Assembly: GCA_035504415.1 (NCBI GenBank)
Contig: DATJRY010000011.1
Location: 496,001 to 560,000 of the forward strand
Direction of reading: 5' to 3'
Length of the DNA stretch: 64,000 nucleotides
Source: Candidatus Sulfotelmatobacter sp.
GTDB taxonomy: Bacteria; Vulcanimicrobiota; Vulcanimicrobiia; Vulcanimicrobiales; Vulcanimicrobiaceae
The notes under the pieces were generated by a model, which saw only the letters and a list, made by a program, of their open reading frames with translations, did not search any database and was not told the origin of the DNA. Below, in pieces: positions 50,796 through 60,085 of this stretch. Each line of letters begins with the position of its first letter. Within the stretch, counting starts at the first letter, position 1. A program made the position numbers and the translations under genes.

Positions 50796-51497
50796 GTGGT
50801 GCAGCCCAAGGCCGCCTACGTGCGGGACATGTTCGCGACCATCGCGCCCCGCTACGACCGCGCGAACCGCGTCCTCACGGCGGGGGTCGACGAGGCCTGG
50901 CGCAAGCGCGCCGTCGCCGAGCTGGCGGCCCCGCACGGCGGCAGCGTGCTCGACTTGTGCTGTGGGACGGGCGACCTCGTCTTCCATCTGCTGCGTTCCG
51001 ACCCGTCGCTGCGGGTGACCGGGATCGACTTCACCGGCGCGATGCTCGACGGCGCGCGGCGGCGCGCGCGGAGCGCCGATCCACACGGCCGCGCGAGCTT
51101 CGTCGAAGGCGACGTGACCGCGCTGCCGTTCGCCGACGCCAGCTTCGACGGCGCGACGATGGGGCTCTCGCTGCGCAACGTCGTCGACATCGTCGGCGCG
51201 CTGCGCGAGGCGCGCCGCGTGTTGCGGCCGGGGACGCGCTTCGTCAACCTCGACGTCACCAAGCCGCGCCACCCGCTGGTGCGCCGGCTGTTCGGATTGT
51301 ACTTCTACGGCGTGGTGCCGCTGATCGGCGGCCTGGTCGGCGGTTCGCGCGCCGCCTATCGGTACTTGCCGAACTCGCTGACCAACTTTCCCGACGCCGA
51401 CGGTCTGGCCGAGCGCTTTCGCACCGCCGGTTTCCGCGACGTGCGCTACGTGCGGCTGGGCTTCGGCGCGATCGCGCTGCACGTGGGGACGGCCTGA
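50796..51497 (+). CDS. menG: Demethylmenaquinone methyltransferase (MenG/UbiE)
   Basis: 233 residues, GTG 50796 (GTG 50799 also possible). SAM-binding motif VLDLCCGTGDLVFHLL, motif GDVTALPFADASFDGATMGL and SLRNVVDIVGALREARRVLR are diagnostic of UbiE/MenG. FVNLDVTKPRHPLVRRLFGL and YRYLPNSLTNFPDADGLAER follow the family closely. It makes the last methylation of menaquinone. Adjacent prenyl-diphosphate synthase and the cytochrome bc genes support a menaquinone-based chain. Confidence 0.93.
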   Translation: MVQPKAAYVRDMFATIAPRYDRANRVLTAGVDEAWRKRAVAELAAPHGGSVLDLCCGTGDLVFHLLRSDPSLRVTGIDFTGAMLDGARRRARSADPHGRASFVEGDVTALPFADASFDGATMGLSLRNVVDIVGALREARRVLRPGTRFVNLDVTKPRHPLVRRLFGLYFYGVVPLIGGLVGGSRAAYRYLPNSLTNFPDADGLAERFRTAGFRDVRYVRLGFGAIALHVGTA

Positions 51498-51499
51498 CC

Positions 51500-52456
51500 G
51501 TGCTGGAACGCAAGCCGGTCGGGCGCGACCTCTACGCGCTGGTCGAAGAGTATTTCCGCTCCTCGTTCGAGACCGACAACGAGCTGATCACCGAAGCCGT
51601 GCGGCGCATGCTCGACGCCGGCGGGAAGCGGCTGCGACCGCGCTTCACGCTGCTGGCCGCCGAGGCGGTCGGCGCCCATGCCGAGCAGCACCTGCGGTTG
51701 GCCGCGTTCATGGAGCTGATCCACGTCGCGACGCTCATCCACGACGACGTCGTCGACGGCGCGAAGACGCGCCGCGGCGTCAACGCGACCGCGGTCGACT
51801 TCGGCAACCGCATCAGCGTGTTGGCCGGCGACTATCTGTTCGCGTGGATCTTCAAGAACGTCACCGCCGGGTACCCGGTGCCGATCCCGCACGTGCTCAG
51901 CGCCACGCTCGCCGACATCACCGACGGCGAGGTGCTGCAGCTGCGCGCGCTGGCCGACCTCGAGACGACGCAGGCCGGCTACGTCGAGATCGCCACCAAG
52001 AAGACGGCCTCGCTGTTCGCCGCCTCGGCCGAGTGCGGCGCGCTGGCGGCCGGCGGTTCGCCGTTCGCCGTGCGCGCGCTGCGCGAGTTCGGGACCGCCT
52101 ACGGGATCGCGTTCCAGATGCGCGACGACCTGCTCGACCTCACGGCGGACGAAGCAACGCTCGGCAAGCCGGTGGGCAACGACTTGCGCGAGCGGAAGAT
52201 GACCATACCCCTCGTGCTGGCCTTATCCACGGGGAACGAGGAATTCCGGGCCCTCGTCGAACGCTTCTTTGCCGGTGAGGGCGACGGACGCGACGACGTC
52301 GCGGCCGTGGTGGCCGGGATCGCCGCGCAGGGTGGCCTGGCCAAGACGGAAGCCGTTCTGGCCGGCTACGTCGAACGAGCGAAACAGTCGTTGGCGCCGC
52401 TCGGTACCGTACCGGCGCGCGCCGAGCTCGCCGCCCTCGCCGACGCGCTGCTCTAG
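51500..52456 (+). CDS. Long-chain polyprenyl diphosphate synthase
   Basis: 318 residues, GTG 51500, two bases after menG. First Asp-rich motif LIHDDVVDGAKTRRG, second QMRDDLLDLTADEATLGKPV, and GGKRLRPRFTLLAAEAV near the N-terminus, as in heptaprenyl/octaprenyl synthases. It builds the side chain of menaquinone from IPP and an allylic starter. Chain length cannot be read with certainty. The residues before the first DDxxD are HVATLI, without bulky blockers, which fits long products. Confidence 0.92.
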   Translation: MLERKPVGRDLYALVEEYFRSSFETDNELITEAVRRMLDAGGKRLRPRFTLLAAEAVGAHAEQHLRLAAFMELIHVATLIHDDVVDGAKTRRGVNATAVDFGNRISVLAGDYLFAWIFKNVTAGYPVPIPHVLSATLADITDGEVLQLRALADLETTQAGYVEIATKKTASLFAASAECGALAAGGSPFAVRALREFGTAYGIAFQMRDDLLDLTADEATLGKPVGNDLRERKMTIPLVLALSTGNEEFRALVERFFAGEGDGRDDVAAVVAGIAAQGGLAKTEAVLAGYVERAKQSLAPLGTVPARAELAALADALL

Positions 52457-52471
52457 AGAAAGACCTCTTCT

Positions 52472-52771
52472 ATGTTCTCACCGATGGAAATCGCCGCCGT
52501 GGTCGGCCTCGGCATCCTCATCTTCGGAGCCGAGCGCCTGCCCAAGCTCGCCCGCAGCGCCGGCCAAGCCAAGAAAGAGTTCATGGTCGGTCAGGCCGAG
52601 GCGGACGTCGCCGCCGAGCGGGCTCGTGAGGAAGCCCGTGCACGCGCGCAGGCCGAGGTCCGCGAGGCCGAGGCGTCGGCCGGGCCGAGCGGGGTCGGCC
52701 AGGGCGCGATCGTTCCCGACCCGATCACCGGCGCCCCCGGCCCCAGCGCCGTCGCACCGCCGCAGCACTAG
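52472..52771 (+). CDS. tatA: Twin-arginine translocase subunit TatA/TatB
   Basis: 99 residues, ATG 52472. N-terminal membrane helix MEIAAVVGLGILIFGAERLP and the amphipathic helix LARSAGQAKKEFMVGQAEAD give the TatA/E pattern (FG-hinge, then PKL). The Ala/Glu-rich helical tail ends in a disordered Pro/Gly region. Together with TatC it exports folded proteins, among them probably the Rieske protein. tatC starts 6 bases later. Confidence 0.92.
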   Translation: MFSPMEIAAVVGLGILIFGAERLPKLARSAGQAKKEFMVGQAEADVAAERAREEARARAQAEVREAEASAGPSGVGQGAIVPDPITGAPGPSAVAPPQH

Positions 52772-52777
52772 TCGCCC

Positions 52778-53563
52778 GTGCTCGCCGAGCGTACCCCGGC
52801 CGCCAACGGCGAGGCGGGCCGCCGCGAGGTCATCTGGGATCAGAAGGAGATGCCGTTCACGGAGCACCTGCGGGAGCTCCGCAACCGGCTCTTCGTCTGC
52901 ATCGTCACGATCGCCGCGCTGGCGGTCCTGCTGCTCTATCCCGCGCAGCAGGCGATCCCATATCTGACCAACCTCTACTTCCACGGCATCCGGCTGCACG
53001 CGTTCGGTCCGGCCGACGCGGTCTGGGCGATCTTCAAGTTCGCGCTCTACGGCGCGGTCGTGCTGGGTCTGCCGATCATCCTCTATCAGATCTGGATGTT
53101 CGTGGTGCCGGCGATCCACCCGCGCACGCGCCGCGCCGTCTACTCGTACGTGGTGCCTTCGTTCCTGTTGGCGCTGGTCGGCATCGCGTTCGCGCACCTG
53201 GTGGTGATCCCGCGCGTCGTCACCGGCTTGGAGTTCATCACCCGGAGCGTCGCCGAGCAGACCTACGGCATCGAGTCGACGATCAACCTGATCCTGCTGC
53301 TGTTCTTGGCCTTCGCGATCGTCTTCCAGACGCCGGTCGTCATGCTGCTCTTGGCGCGCATCGGCTTGGTCAACAGCGGCTTGCTCCGCCGCTACCGGAA
53401 GTACATCGGCTTCGGCATGCTGGTCGGCGCCGCCGTCTTGGCGCCCGACGGCAGCCCGGTCACCATGTTCCTGATCGCGGTCCCGACCTACGTGCTGTTC
53501 GAGTCGTCGATCTGGATCATCCGCGCGATGGAGGGGAAGTGGAAGGCCGAGCTGCCCGGCTGA
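52778..53563 (+). CDS. tatC: Twin-arginine translocase subunit TatC
   Basis: 261 residues, GTG 52778. Six membrane helices. The family start FTEHLRELRNRLFVCIVT, the EMPFTEHL consensus and conserved Glu/Arg residues, LPIILYQIWMFVVPAIHPRT and RRYRKYIGFGMLVGAAVLAP are seen. It is the receptor for RR signal peptides. It overlaps the resB frame by 25 bases, consistent with coupling. Confidence 0.95.
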   Translation: MLAERTPAANGEAGRREVIWDQKEMPFTEHLRELRNRLFVCIVTIAALAVLLLYPAQQAIPYLTNLYFHGIRLHAFGPADAVWAIFKFALYGAVVLGLPIILYQIWMFVVPAIHPRTRRAVYSYVVPSFLLALVGIAFAHLVVIPRVVTGLEFITRSVAEQTYGIESTINLILLLFLAFAIVFQTPVVMLLLARIGLVNSGLLRRYRKYIGFGMLVGAAVLAPDGSPVTMFLIAVPTYVLFESSIWIIRAMEGKWKAELPG

Positions 53564-54921
53564 GCTTCGCCGCGCCGGCGCGCGCGCTGCGGGCGAGCTG
53601 GGACGATCTGGTCACGCTGTTCGCGAACGTCGGCTTCGGCGTCACGCTGCTGGCGGTGTGGGCGCTGCTGACGACGATCGGCGTGATCGTCGACCAGGGC
53701 AAAGATCCGAGCTACTACGCCGGTGCCTACGGGCCGCCGCTCTCGCGGCTGATCCTGCGGCTCGATCTCCAGAACATCTACCACAGCCCGGCCTACATCG
53801 GCATCCTCGGGCTGATCCTGTGCTCGATGGCCGCGGCGACGTTCGTCAAGGTGATCCCGCGCCGCATCCCGCGCCTGCACCCGGTCCGCATCGAAGCGAT
53901 CCCGCTGCACGCGACCCTGCGCGTCGCCGGTGATCCCGAGCGCGTGCGCGAGCGCATCGCCGCGTTCTTCGCCGCGCGCGGCTGGCAGGTGCGCTCGCGC
54001 ACCTTCGCCGGCGAAGAGTGGACGTTCGCCGACAAGGTCAATTGGGCGCGGCGCGGCGTGCTGATCGCGCACATCGGCTTCGTGATCATCGCGATCGGCA
54101 CGACGATTTACTGGGCGAAAGGCTACAGCGGCCAGTTCACCGTGCTCAGCGGACAGACCGCGACCATACCGCAGAACGGCGCGACCGTCTCGCTCGAGCG
54201 CTTCGCCTATCGCATCGATCCGATCACCACCAAAGCCGGCGTCGTGTACCAGCCGATCGACTATGTCTCGAACGCGATCGTCACCGGCCGCGACGGCGTC
54301 GCGCACCACGCGGTGATCCGGGTCAACCATCCTTACGATCTCGACGGGACGCTGATCTATCAGGCGACCTACGGCTTCGGGATCGACTTCGCGCTCACCA
54401 AGGACGGCCGGCCCGTCCCCGGGCCCGACCACCCGCTGCTCGAGGGCGAAGGGTTTCCGATCGACGGGACCTCGCGCGCGATCCAGTACACGCGCTTCGT
54501 CGGCACGATCGACCGCACGACCGGGCAGCCCGGTCCCGACCCGCGGCCGAACGACCCCGGCGTGGTCATCCAGGCCTTCGACGGCGATCAGTCCGTCGGC
54601 AGCGCACTGGTCCCGCTCGGGCAACCGATCGACCTGGGCGCCGGCTACCGGCTCGAAGCGACCCGCTACGTGCTCTACTCGGGCTTCCAGTACCGCTACG
54701 ACCCGGGCATTCCGGTCGTCGGGCTGGGCGCGCTGATCCTCGTGCTCGGCCTGTGCATCGCGATCTACCTGTTGCCCGCCCGGCTGTTCGTGCAGGTCCG
54801 GCCGGCCGCCGACGGCGCCGAGGTCGGAATCGCCGCCACCACCGTCAAAGGCTACGAGGTCTTCGAAGATCGTTTCCGCGAGATCGTCGCGGACCTGCGG
54901 CGCAGCGAAGCCGCTACCTAG
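53539..54921 (+). CDS. resB: Cytochrome c biogenesis protein ResB/Ccs1
   Basis: 460 residues, GTG 53539. The ResB family forms, with CcsA, the system II heme export and ligation complex. Three N-terminal membrane helices (LFANVGFGVTLLAVWALLTT, IYHSPAYIGILGLILCSMAA, RGVLIAHIGFVIIAIGTTIY), a large extracytoplasmic domain (residues about 200-395) and a final helix (VVGLGALILVLGLCIAIYLL). LFANVGFGVTLL is typical. The start may be slightly later, because the annotated start overlaps tatC by 25 bases. The ccsA gene follows. Confidence 0.9.
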   Translation: MEGRAARLSFAAPARALRASWDDLVTLFANVGFGVTLLAVWALLTTIGVIVDQGKDPSYYAGAYGPPLSRLILRLDLQNIYHSPAYIGILGLILCSMAAATFVKVIPRRIPRLHPVRIEAIPLHATLRVAGDPERVRERIAAFFAARGWQVRSRTFAGEEWTFADKVNWARRGVLIAHIGFVIIAIGTTIYWAKGYSGQFTVLSGQTATIPQNGATVSLERFAYRIDPITTKAGVVYQPIDYVSNAIVTGRDGVAHHAVIRVNHPYDLDGTLIYQATYGFGIDFALTKDGRPVPGPDHPLLEGEGFPIDGTSRAIQYTRFVGTIDRTTGQPGPDPRPNDPGVVIQAFDGDQSVGSALVPLGQPIDLGAGYRLEATRYVLYSGFQYRYDPGIPVVGLGALILVLGLCIAIYLLPARLFVQVRPAADGAEVGIAATTVKGYEVFEDRFREIVADLRRSEAAT

Positions 54922-54929
54922 GAGAGCGC

Positions 54930-55919
54930 ATGGACCCCATCCGCGTACAGATCGACACGACCTTGCTGGTCATCGGCATCGCCGCCTACGTCACCGGCGC
55001 GATCGTGATGCTCGGGTTCTTCTTGCTGCGGCGGCCGATCTTGCGCGCGCTGGGACTGCCGCTGGCGATCGTCGGCTGCGCCGCGCAGTTCGCCGAGCTG
55101 GGCACGCGCTGGTGGATGACCGGCGTGTGGCCGCTGACCAACCTGTACGGCTCGCTCTCGCTGTTCAGCGCGTTCGCGGTGCTGATCTTCCTGGTCTTCG
55201 CCTACAAGTACGACCTGGCGATCGTGGGCGGCTTCCTCTTGCCGTGCGCGGCGATCGCGCTGGGCTACGCGACGATCTGGAACGAAGGCACGATGCCGGC
55301 CGTCCCGGCGCTGCAGTCGTACTGGATCAAGATCCACGTCCCGATCGTCGTCGCGTCGTACGCGACGTTCCTGTTCGGCTTCTGCGTCTCGGCGCTGTAC
55401 CTGCTCAAGGACTACGCGGAGAAGCACTTCCGCCGTCGCAGCACCGCGGTGCGCGGCCTCGCCGCGGCGGCCGGCGGCCCCGCGATCGACGTCAACCTCA
55501 AGACCGGCGACTACGCGAGCGGCGTCGGCGTGAAGCGTGAGGACACGCCGGCGATCGCGCAGGCGGCCGCCGCGGGCGATCCGTGGGCGGTGTGGCTGGC
55601 CGGGCTCCCCTCGCTGGCGCGGCTGGACGTCATGCAGTACCGCATCATCGGCATCGGCTTGCCGTTGCTCTCGATCGGCATCATCACCGGCGCCATGTGG
55701 GCCAAAGAGGCGTGGGGCGCGTATTGGCAGTGGGATCCCAAAGAGACGGCGGCGCTGGCGTCGTGGATCGTCTACGCGATCTACTTGCACTTGCACACGC
55801 GCCCGGAATGGAAGGGCACACGCACCGCGTGGATCAGCGTGCTCGGCTTCGCCTCCATCATGTTCTGCTATCTCGGCGTGAACATCTGGATCAGCGGGCT
55901 GCACTCCTACAAGGTGTGA
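54930..55919 (+). CDS. ccsA: Cytochrome c biogenesis protein CcsA/ResC
   Basis: 329 residues, ATG 54930 with AGGAG five bases upstream. Eight membrane helices. The heme-handling WWD-type motif is WAKEAWGAYWQWDPKETAAL near residue 255, with flanking His at HLHTRPEWKG. It works with ResB to ligate heme to apocytochromes, for which the fused cytochrome bc and the adjacent cytochrome c are local substrates. It overlaps the small convergent membrane gene by 13 bases. Confidence 0.95.
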   Translation: MDPIRVQIDTTLLVIGIAAYVTGAIVMLGFFLLRRPILRALGLPLAIVGCAAQFAELGTRWWMTGVWPLTNLYGSLSLFSAFAVLIFLVFAYKYDLAIVGGFLLPCAAIALGYATIWNEGTMPAVPALQSYWIKIHVPIVVASYATFLFGFCVSALYLLKDYAEKHFRRRSTAVRGLAAAAGGPAIDVNLKTGDYASGVGVKREDTPAIAQAAAAGDPWAVWLAGLPSLARLDVMQYRIIGIGLPLLSIGIITGAMWAKEAWGAYWQWDPKETAALASWIVYAIYLHLHTRPEWKGTRTAWISVLGFASIMFCYLGVNIWISGLHSYKV

Positions 55920-56134
55920 GTCTTCGGCCCGCGGTCGACCAGCAGATTCACCAGCCACAGCACGAAGGTCGCGCTCAATACCGCTGTCTCCACGTACCCC
56001 AGGTGCAAGCGTAGCGGCGTGAAGTCGTAGACGAGCGCCAACGCGACGTCGAGGATCGCGATCGCGCGCGTGATCGCCCACGTACGCGTGATGAAGATCA
56101 GGTAGCTGAAGATCAGCGCGAAGACGGTCTGCAT
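55907..56134 (-). CDS. Small membrane protein, 75 aa
   Basis: ATG 56134. Two or three membrane helices (MQTVFALIFSYLIFITRTWA, VETAVLSATFVLWLVNLLVD). It lies 3 bases after the cytochrome c gene and overlaps ccsA convergently by 13 bases. It may be an accessory subunit of a respiratory complex or a helper of cytochrome c assembly, from position only. Hydrophobic pattern and tight spacing make it a likely real gene. Confidence 0.6.
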   Translation of the reverse strand: MQTVFALIFSYLIFITRTWAITRAIAILDVALALVYDFTPLRLHLGYVETAVLSATFVLWLVNLLVDRGPKTHTL

Positions 56135-56137
56135 CGA

Positions 56138-56725
56138 CTAGTCGGCATGGTCCGAGGGCGGCCCTTCGCCTGGCGACCGTGAGGGAACGGGCGCGGGCGT
56201 CGGCGGCGCGACCGTGCTCGGGTTTTCCCAGACCGCCTTCGCGCGCGGCGGCAACGCCGGCAGGTTCTTGAGGAAGTACGCGATCTGCCAGATCGACTGC
56301 TGATCCATCGTCTGATCGAAGGCCGGCATCGCGGTGAAGCGGATGCCGTGATCGATCTTCCAGTACGTCTCGCCGACCGGATCGTCGTCGACCCCGTGCT
56401 TGGCGAACTGCGGCGCGTGGATCGCGAAGCCTTGTGCGATCGCGGTCGGCGTGCTGTGCGCGGTGCCATGGCAGACGGCGCAATTTTGCACGTACAGGGT
56501 CGCGCCTTTGACGAAGCCGGCCTCGTCCGGCGTCGCGATCGGATACGGCGGCTGCGGCACCTCGCGGCGCATCGTCGCCGCCAGCGATTTCTTGGCAGCC
56601 CAGCGCTCCATCATGCCCGGCTTGACGTCCTGGCGTGCCGGCACGACCCCGGTGAGGACCGCGGCCACGCCCGCCACCGCGACCAGGATCAGGGCGAGTA
56701 CGAACCCGCCGAAAAATGCACGCAT
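56138..56725 (-). CDS. Membrane-anchored monoheme cytochrome c
   Basis: 195 residues from ATG 56725. An N-terminal anchor (GGFVLALILVAVAGVAAVLT) is followed by a class I cytochrome domain with the heme site CAVCH near residue 80 and a probable axial Met in FTAMPAFDQTMDQQSIWQIA. It ends in a Pro-rich tail. It faces the periplasm and carries electrons, most likely to or from the bc complex. It is divergent from selO with 31 bases between start codons. Confidence 0.9.
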   Translation of the reverse strand: MRAFFGGFVLALILVAVAGVAAVLTGVVPARQDVKPGMMERWAAKKSLAATMRREVPQPPYPIATPDEAGFVKGATLYVQNCAVCHGTAHSTPTAIAQGFAIHAPQFAKHGVDDDPVGETYWKIDHGIRFTAMPAFDQTMDQQSIWQIAYFLKNLPALPPRAKAVWENPSTVAPPTPAPVPSRSPGEGPPSDHAD

Positions 56726-56756
56726 ACCGCTGGGTATTCCCCGTGTTTCAGGAACG

Positions 56757-58223
56757 ATGGCCATCGCACCGCCGCAGGGGAAGACGCTCGAGGAGCTCCG
56801 CTTCGACAACAGTTTCGCGGCGCTCGGCGACGCGTTTTCCGAACGCCGGACGCCGAGCGGGATTCCCGGCGCGCGACTCGTCGCCTTCAGCCAAGAGGCC
56901 GGTTCGCTGCTCGACCTGCGCCCCGGCGAAGAGCGCCGGCCCGAGTTCCTCGCGCTGGTGGCCGGCGACGCGCTCGTGCGCGGGATGGAACCGGTGGCGG
57001 CGCGCTACGGCGGTCACCAGTTCGGCGTGTGGGCCGGTCAGCTCGGTGACGGGCGCGCGATCTTGCTCGGCGAGACCACCGACGTGTCCGGCCGCCCGTG
57101 CGAGCTGCAGCTCAAGGGCGGCGGCCTGACGGCGTTCTCGCGCATGGGCGACGGCCGCGCCGTCATCCGCTCGACGGTGCGCGAGTTCCTCGCCAGCGAG
57201 GCGCTGCACCACCTGGGCGTGCCGACGACGCGCGCGCTGGCGATGGCCGCCGGTGACGAGCCGGTGCTGCGCGAGCGCGTCGAGCGCGCCGCGACGCTGA
57301 TCCGCCTCGCGCCCAGCTTCGTGCGCTTCGGCTCGTTCGAGATCTTCCACTACCGCGGACTGCCGGCCGAGGTGCGCACGCTGGCCGACTACGTCATCGC
57401 GCGCTTCTTTCCGGAAGCGGGCGCGGGCGAGGACCGTTACGCGCGCTTCTTCGCGACCGTCGTCGAACGCACGGCCCGCTTGATGGCCGAGTGGCAGGCG
57501 ATCGGCTTCGCGCACGGCGTCATGAACACCGACAACTTCTCGATCCTGGGGCTGACGCTCGACTACGGTCCGTACGGCTTCATGGAGACCTACGAGCCGA
57601 GCCTGATCTGCAACCACACCGACGAGAGCGGCCGCTACGCGTTCGACAAGCAGCCGACGATCGGGCTGTGGAACTGCTACGCGCTGGCGGAGTCGCTCTC
57701 GTCGCTGATCGCCGAGGCCGATCGGGCGGTCCCGCTGCAGCGCTACGCCGAGGTCTACCGCACCCACTTCCTGGCGCTGGTGCGCGCCAAGCTCGGTTTG
57801 CGCGAGCCGCGCGAAGACGACGCCGACCTCGCGCTTTCGCTGTTCGAGATGCTCGAGCAGCGCCGAATCGACTGGACGCGCTTCTGGCGCGCGCTCTCGC
57901 ACGACGACGCCGCCGCGCTGGCGCTGCTCGGCGAGGACGCGGCCTCCCGCGGCTGGTTCGCGCGTCTGGGCGAGCGCGTTGCCGCTCAAGGCGGCGACGA
58001 CGCGGAGCGCCGCACGGCGATGCGCGCGGTCAACCCGAAGTACGTGCTGCGCAACTGGATCGCGCAGCTCGCCATCGAGGCGGTCGAAGCCGGCGACGAC
58101 GCCGTCATCGCCGAGGTGCTGGCCGTGCTGCGCACGCCGTACGACGACCATCCCGAACACGAGGACTGGACGCAGCCCGCGCCGGCCAAGTACGCGGGCC
58201 TCGAGGTCAGCTGCTCGTCGTAG
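56757..58223 (+). CDS. selO: Protein adenylyltransferase SelO (YdiU)
   Basis: 488 residues, ATG 56757 after GGAACG. Pseudokinase fold that transfers AMP to Ser/Thr/Tyr of proteins. Kinase-like elements: ELQLKGGGLTAFSRMGDGRA, RSTVREFLASEALHHLGVPT, FAHGVMNTDNFSILGLTLDY and the DYGPYGFMETYEP loop. The C-terminus ends CSS as in bacterial SelO, where Cys replaces the Sec of animal forms. It is associated with oxidative stress, which fits the respiratory neighbourhood. It overlaps the convergent MFS gene by 17 bases. Confidence 0.95.
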   Translation: MAIAPPQGKTLEELRFDNSFAALGDAFSERRTPSGIPGARLVAFSQEAGSLLDLRPGEERRPEFLALVAGDALVRGMEPVAARYGGHQFGVWAGQLGDGRAILLGETTDVSGRPCELQLKGGGLTAFSRMGDGRAVIRSTVREFLASEALHHLGVPTTRALAMAAGDEPVLRERVERAATLIRLAPSFVRFGSFEIFHYRGLPAEVRTLADYVIARFFPEAGAGEDRYARFFATVVERTARLMAEWQAIGFAHGVMNTDNFSILGLTLDYGPYGFMETYEPSLICNHTDESGRYAFDKQPTIGLWNCYALAESLSSLIAEADRAVPLQRYAEVYRTHFLALVRAKLGLREPREDDADLALSLFEMLEQRRIDWTRFWRALSHDDAAALALLGEDAASRGWFARLGERVAAQGGDDAERRTAMRAVNPKYVLRNWIAQLAIEAVEAGDDAVIAEVLAVLRTPYDDHPEHEDWTQPAPAKYAGLEVSCSS

Positions 58224-59454
58224 CCCGGCGGCGGGCGCGCAGCGTCCCGGTCGGCATCGGCCACGGGCGCGTCGCCAAGCCGAACACGACCATGACGAGC
58301 GTGCCGATCCCGCCGACCAGAAAGGCCAGGTCGGTGCCGCCGCGCTCGGAGAGCCAGCCCACCAGCAGCGCACCGAACGGGCCGGTCGCGAGAAACACGT
58401 AGCTGTAGAGACCGCCGATGCGGCCCTGCAAGAACCCCGGCGTCGCGAGCTGGACCAGCGCGTTGGTGCTGGCGGTGTAGAGGGTGTAACAGACGCCGAC
58501 CACGACCAGCACGAGTGCGTCGCCCAGCGTGCTGCGCTCGAACGCGAGGCCGATCTGCGCCGCTCCGAAGCCGCATGCGGCCGCGAGCAGCACGCGCGGT
58601 GAGGCGCGCTCGCGCGACGCCACGATCAGCGCTCCGATGAAGGCGCCGGCGCCGAAGCTGGCGGCGATGAGGCCGTAGACCTGCGGGCCGCCGTGCAGTG
58701 TCTGCCGCGCGAGAACGGGGAGCAGCACGTTGAAGTTGATCGCGAACAGCGAGATCACCAGCAGCATCGCCAGCACGACGGTGATCGTCTTGGTCTTGCG
58801 CGCGTAGCGCAACCCGTCGGCGATCGAGCGCAGCAGCGGCGTGCGCCGCTGGATTCCCGGCGTCGGGTGGAACTCGTGCTCGCGCATCGCGCCCAGCGCG
58901 GCGATGACGGCCAGATAGCTGACGGCGTTGAGCGCGAAGCACCAGCCCGTTCCGACCGTCGCGATCAGCACGCCCGCGATGCCCGGGCCGACGATGCGGG
59001 TCGCGTTGTTGAGCCCCGAGTTGAGCGCGATGGCGTTGGCCAGCTCCCCGCGGCCGACCAGCTGCACCATCAGTGCTTGGCGGCTGGGGTTGTTGAAGAC
59101 CAGGACGACGCCGCGGATCACGGCGATCAGGTCGATCACCCAGACGCGGTCGACGTGCAGAAACACGATCAGCGCCAGCGCGGCGGCGCAGAGCGCCATC
59201 GCCCCCTGCGTCGCCATCATCAGGCGATGGCGCGAGACACGGTCGGCGAGCGCCCCGCCGAGCAGCCCGAGCACCGCGTAGGGTCCGTAGAAGCAGAAGC
59301 TGACGACGCCGACCGCGATCGCGGAGTGCGTGAGATCGAGGACCAGCCACGACTGCGCCGCCGTCTGCAGCCAGGTGCCGATCTGCGAGACGAGCTGCCC
59401 GGTGAAGTAGAGCCGGTAGTTGCGGTGGCGGCGGAGGCTGGCGAAGGTCTGCAC
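58207..59454 (-). CDS. MFS transporter, EntS/DHA3-like
   Basis: 415 residues from GTG 59454 with AAGGAG three bases upstream. Twelve membrane helices. The helix-1 sequence RHRNYRLYFTGQLVSQIGTW and the downstream WLVLDLTHSAIAVGVV, together with motif A LGGALADRVSRHRLMMAT, match the MFS_3/EntS group (enterobactin exporters and macrolide efflux). The substrate is unknown. Divergent from the RRM gene. Confidence 0.88.
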   Translation of the reverse strand: MQTFASLRRHRNYRLYFTGQLVSQIGTWLQTAAQSWLVLDLTHSAIAVGVVSFCFYGPYAVLGLLGGALADRVSRHRLMMATQGAMALCAAALALIVFLHVDRVWVIDLIAVIRGVVLVFNNPSRQALMVQLVGRGELANAIALNSGLNNATRIVGPGIAGVLIATVGTGWCFALNAVSYLAVIAALGAMREHEFHPTPGIQRRTPLLRSIADGLRYARKTKTITVVLAMLLVISLFAINFNVLLPVLARQTLHGGPQVYGLIAASFGAGAFIGALIVASRERASPRVLLAAACGFGAAQIGLAFERSTLGDALVLVVVGVCYTLYTASTNALVQLATPGFLQGRIGGLYSYVFLATGPFGALLVGWLSERGGTDLAFLVGGIGTLVMVVFGLATRPWPMPTGTLRARRRATTSS

Positions 59455-59515
59455 GGGCTCCTTATGTGGAGAAGGGGCGAGGACGCGCGGGCCCGCGCCG
59501 GGAAACGCGCGAGGC

Positions 59516-59845
59516 GTGGATCGTCCCCCCTCCGATCAGCCCCAGCCCGGCGAGTTACGACCGGGCGAGGTCCGCGTTTTGGTTCGCGGCATCGCTCGCG
59601 GCGTCTCGGTGACCGAGCTGGCCGAATTGTTCATGCCGTACGGTGGCGATCCGAACCGCATCGCCCTGCCGCGCGATCGGCGCACCCGCCGCCGCAAGGG
59701 CATCGCGTACGTCGTGTTCGCCAACGCGCGGCTGGCCGAAGCGGCGATCGCCGCGTTCACCAACACCGTGCTGCAGGACAAGACGATCACCCTCGAGCTG
59801 GCCGCGGACCGGCCGCCCAAGAAGCCGCGCGGCCGCGGCCGCTGA
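59516..59845 (+). CDS. RRM-domain RNA-binding protein
   Basis: 109 residues from GTG 59516. RNP2 as VRVLVRGIARG and RNP1 as RKGIAYVVFANARLAEAAIA, the complete RRM order with beta4 TITLELA, and a basic tail (RPPKKPRGRGR). Small single-RRM proteins of this type bind RNA in cyanobacteria and other phyla, often in cold response. The start is chosen to leave the MFS leader free; no strong ribosome-binding site is seen. It converges on the DUF2630 gene with a 3-base gap. Confidence 0.8.
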   Translation: MDRPPSDQPQPGELRPGEVRVLVRGIARGVSVTELAELFMPYGGDPNRIALPRDRRTRRRKGIAYVVFANARLAEAAIAAFTNTVLQDKTITLELAADRPPKKPRGRGR

Positions 59846-59848
59846 GCG

Positions 59849-60085
59849 CTACTGCCAGTATTTCTCGACCGTCTCGGCGCTGCGCTCGCGGCTCTGGTCG
59901 GGATTCTGACCGAACTCCTCGCGCGCGCGCCGCTGGCGCAACAGATCCCAGAGCCGGTCGAGCTGGACGTTGATGTCGCCCAGCCGCGTCCGGTCGTCAG
60001 CGGTGATCGCGCTGCCCTGCTCGAGCAGGGAGTGTTCCTCGGCGACGAGCTTCTCGATGTGCTCGTGCAGTTGCTGATCGTTCAC
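59849..60085 (-). CDS. DUF2630 family protein, 78 aa
   Basis: GTG 60085. The sequence [40 protein letters not shown] and the closing [11 protein letters not shown] follow the DUF2630 consensus throughout. The protein is almost wholly helical, probably a two-helix hairpin. The function is unknown; the family is most common in Actinobacteria and other high-GC phyla. It is divergent from the Rieske gene. Confidence 0.85.
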   Translation of the reverse strand: MNDQQLHEHIEKLVAEEHSLLEQGSAITADDRTRLGDINVQLDRLWDLLRQRRAREEFGQNPDQSRERSAETVEKYWQ

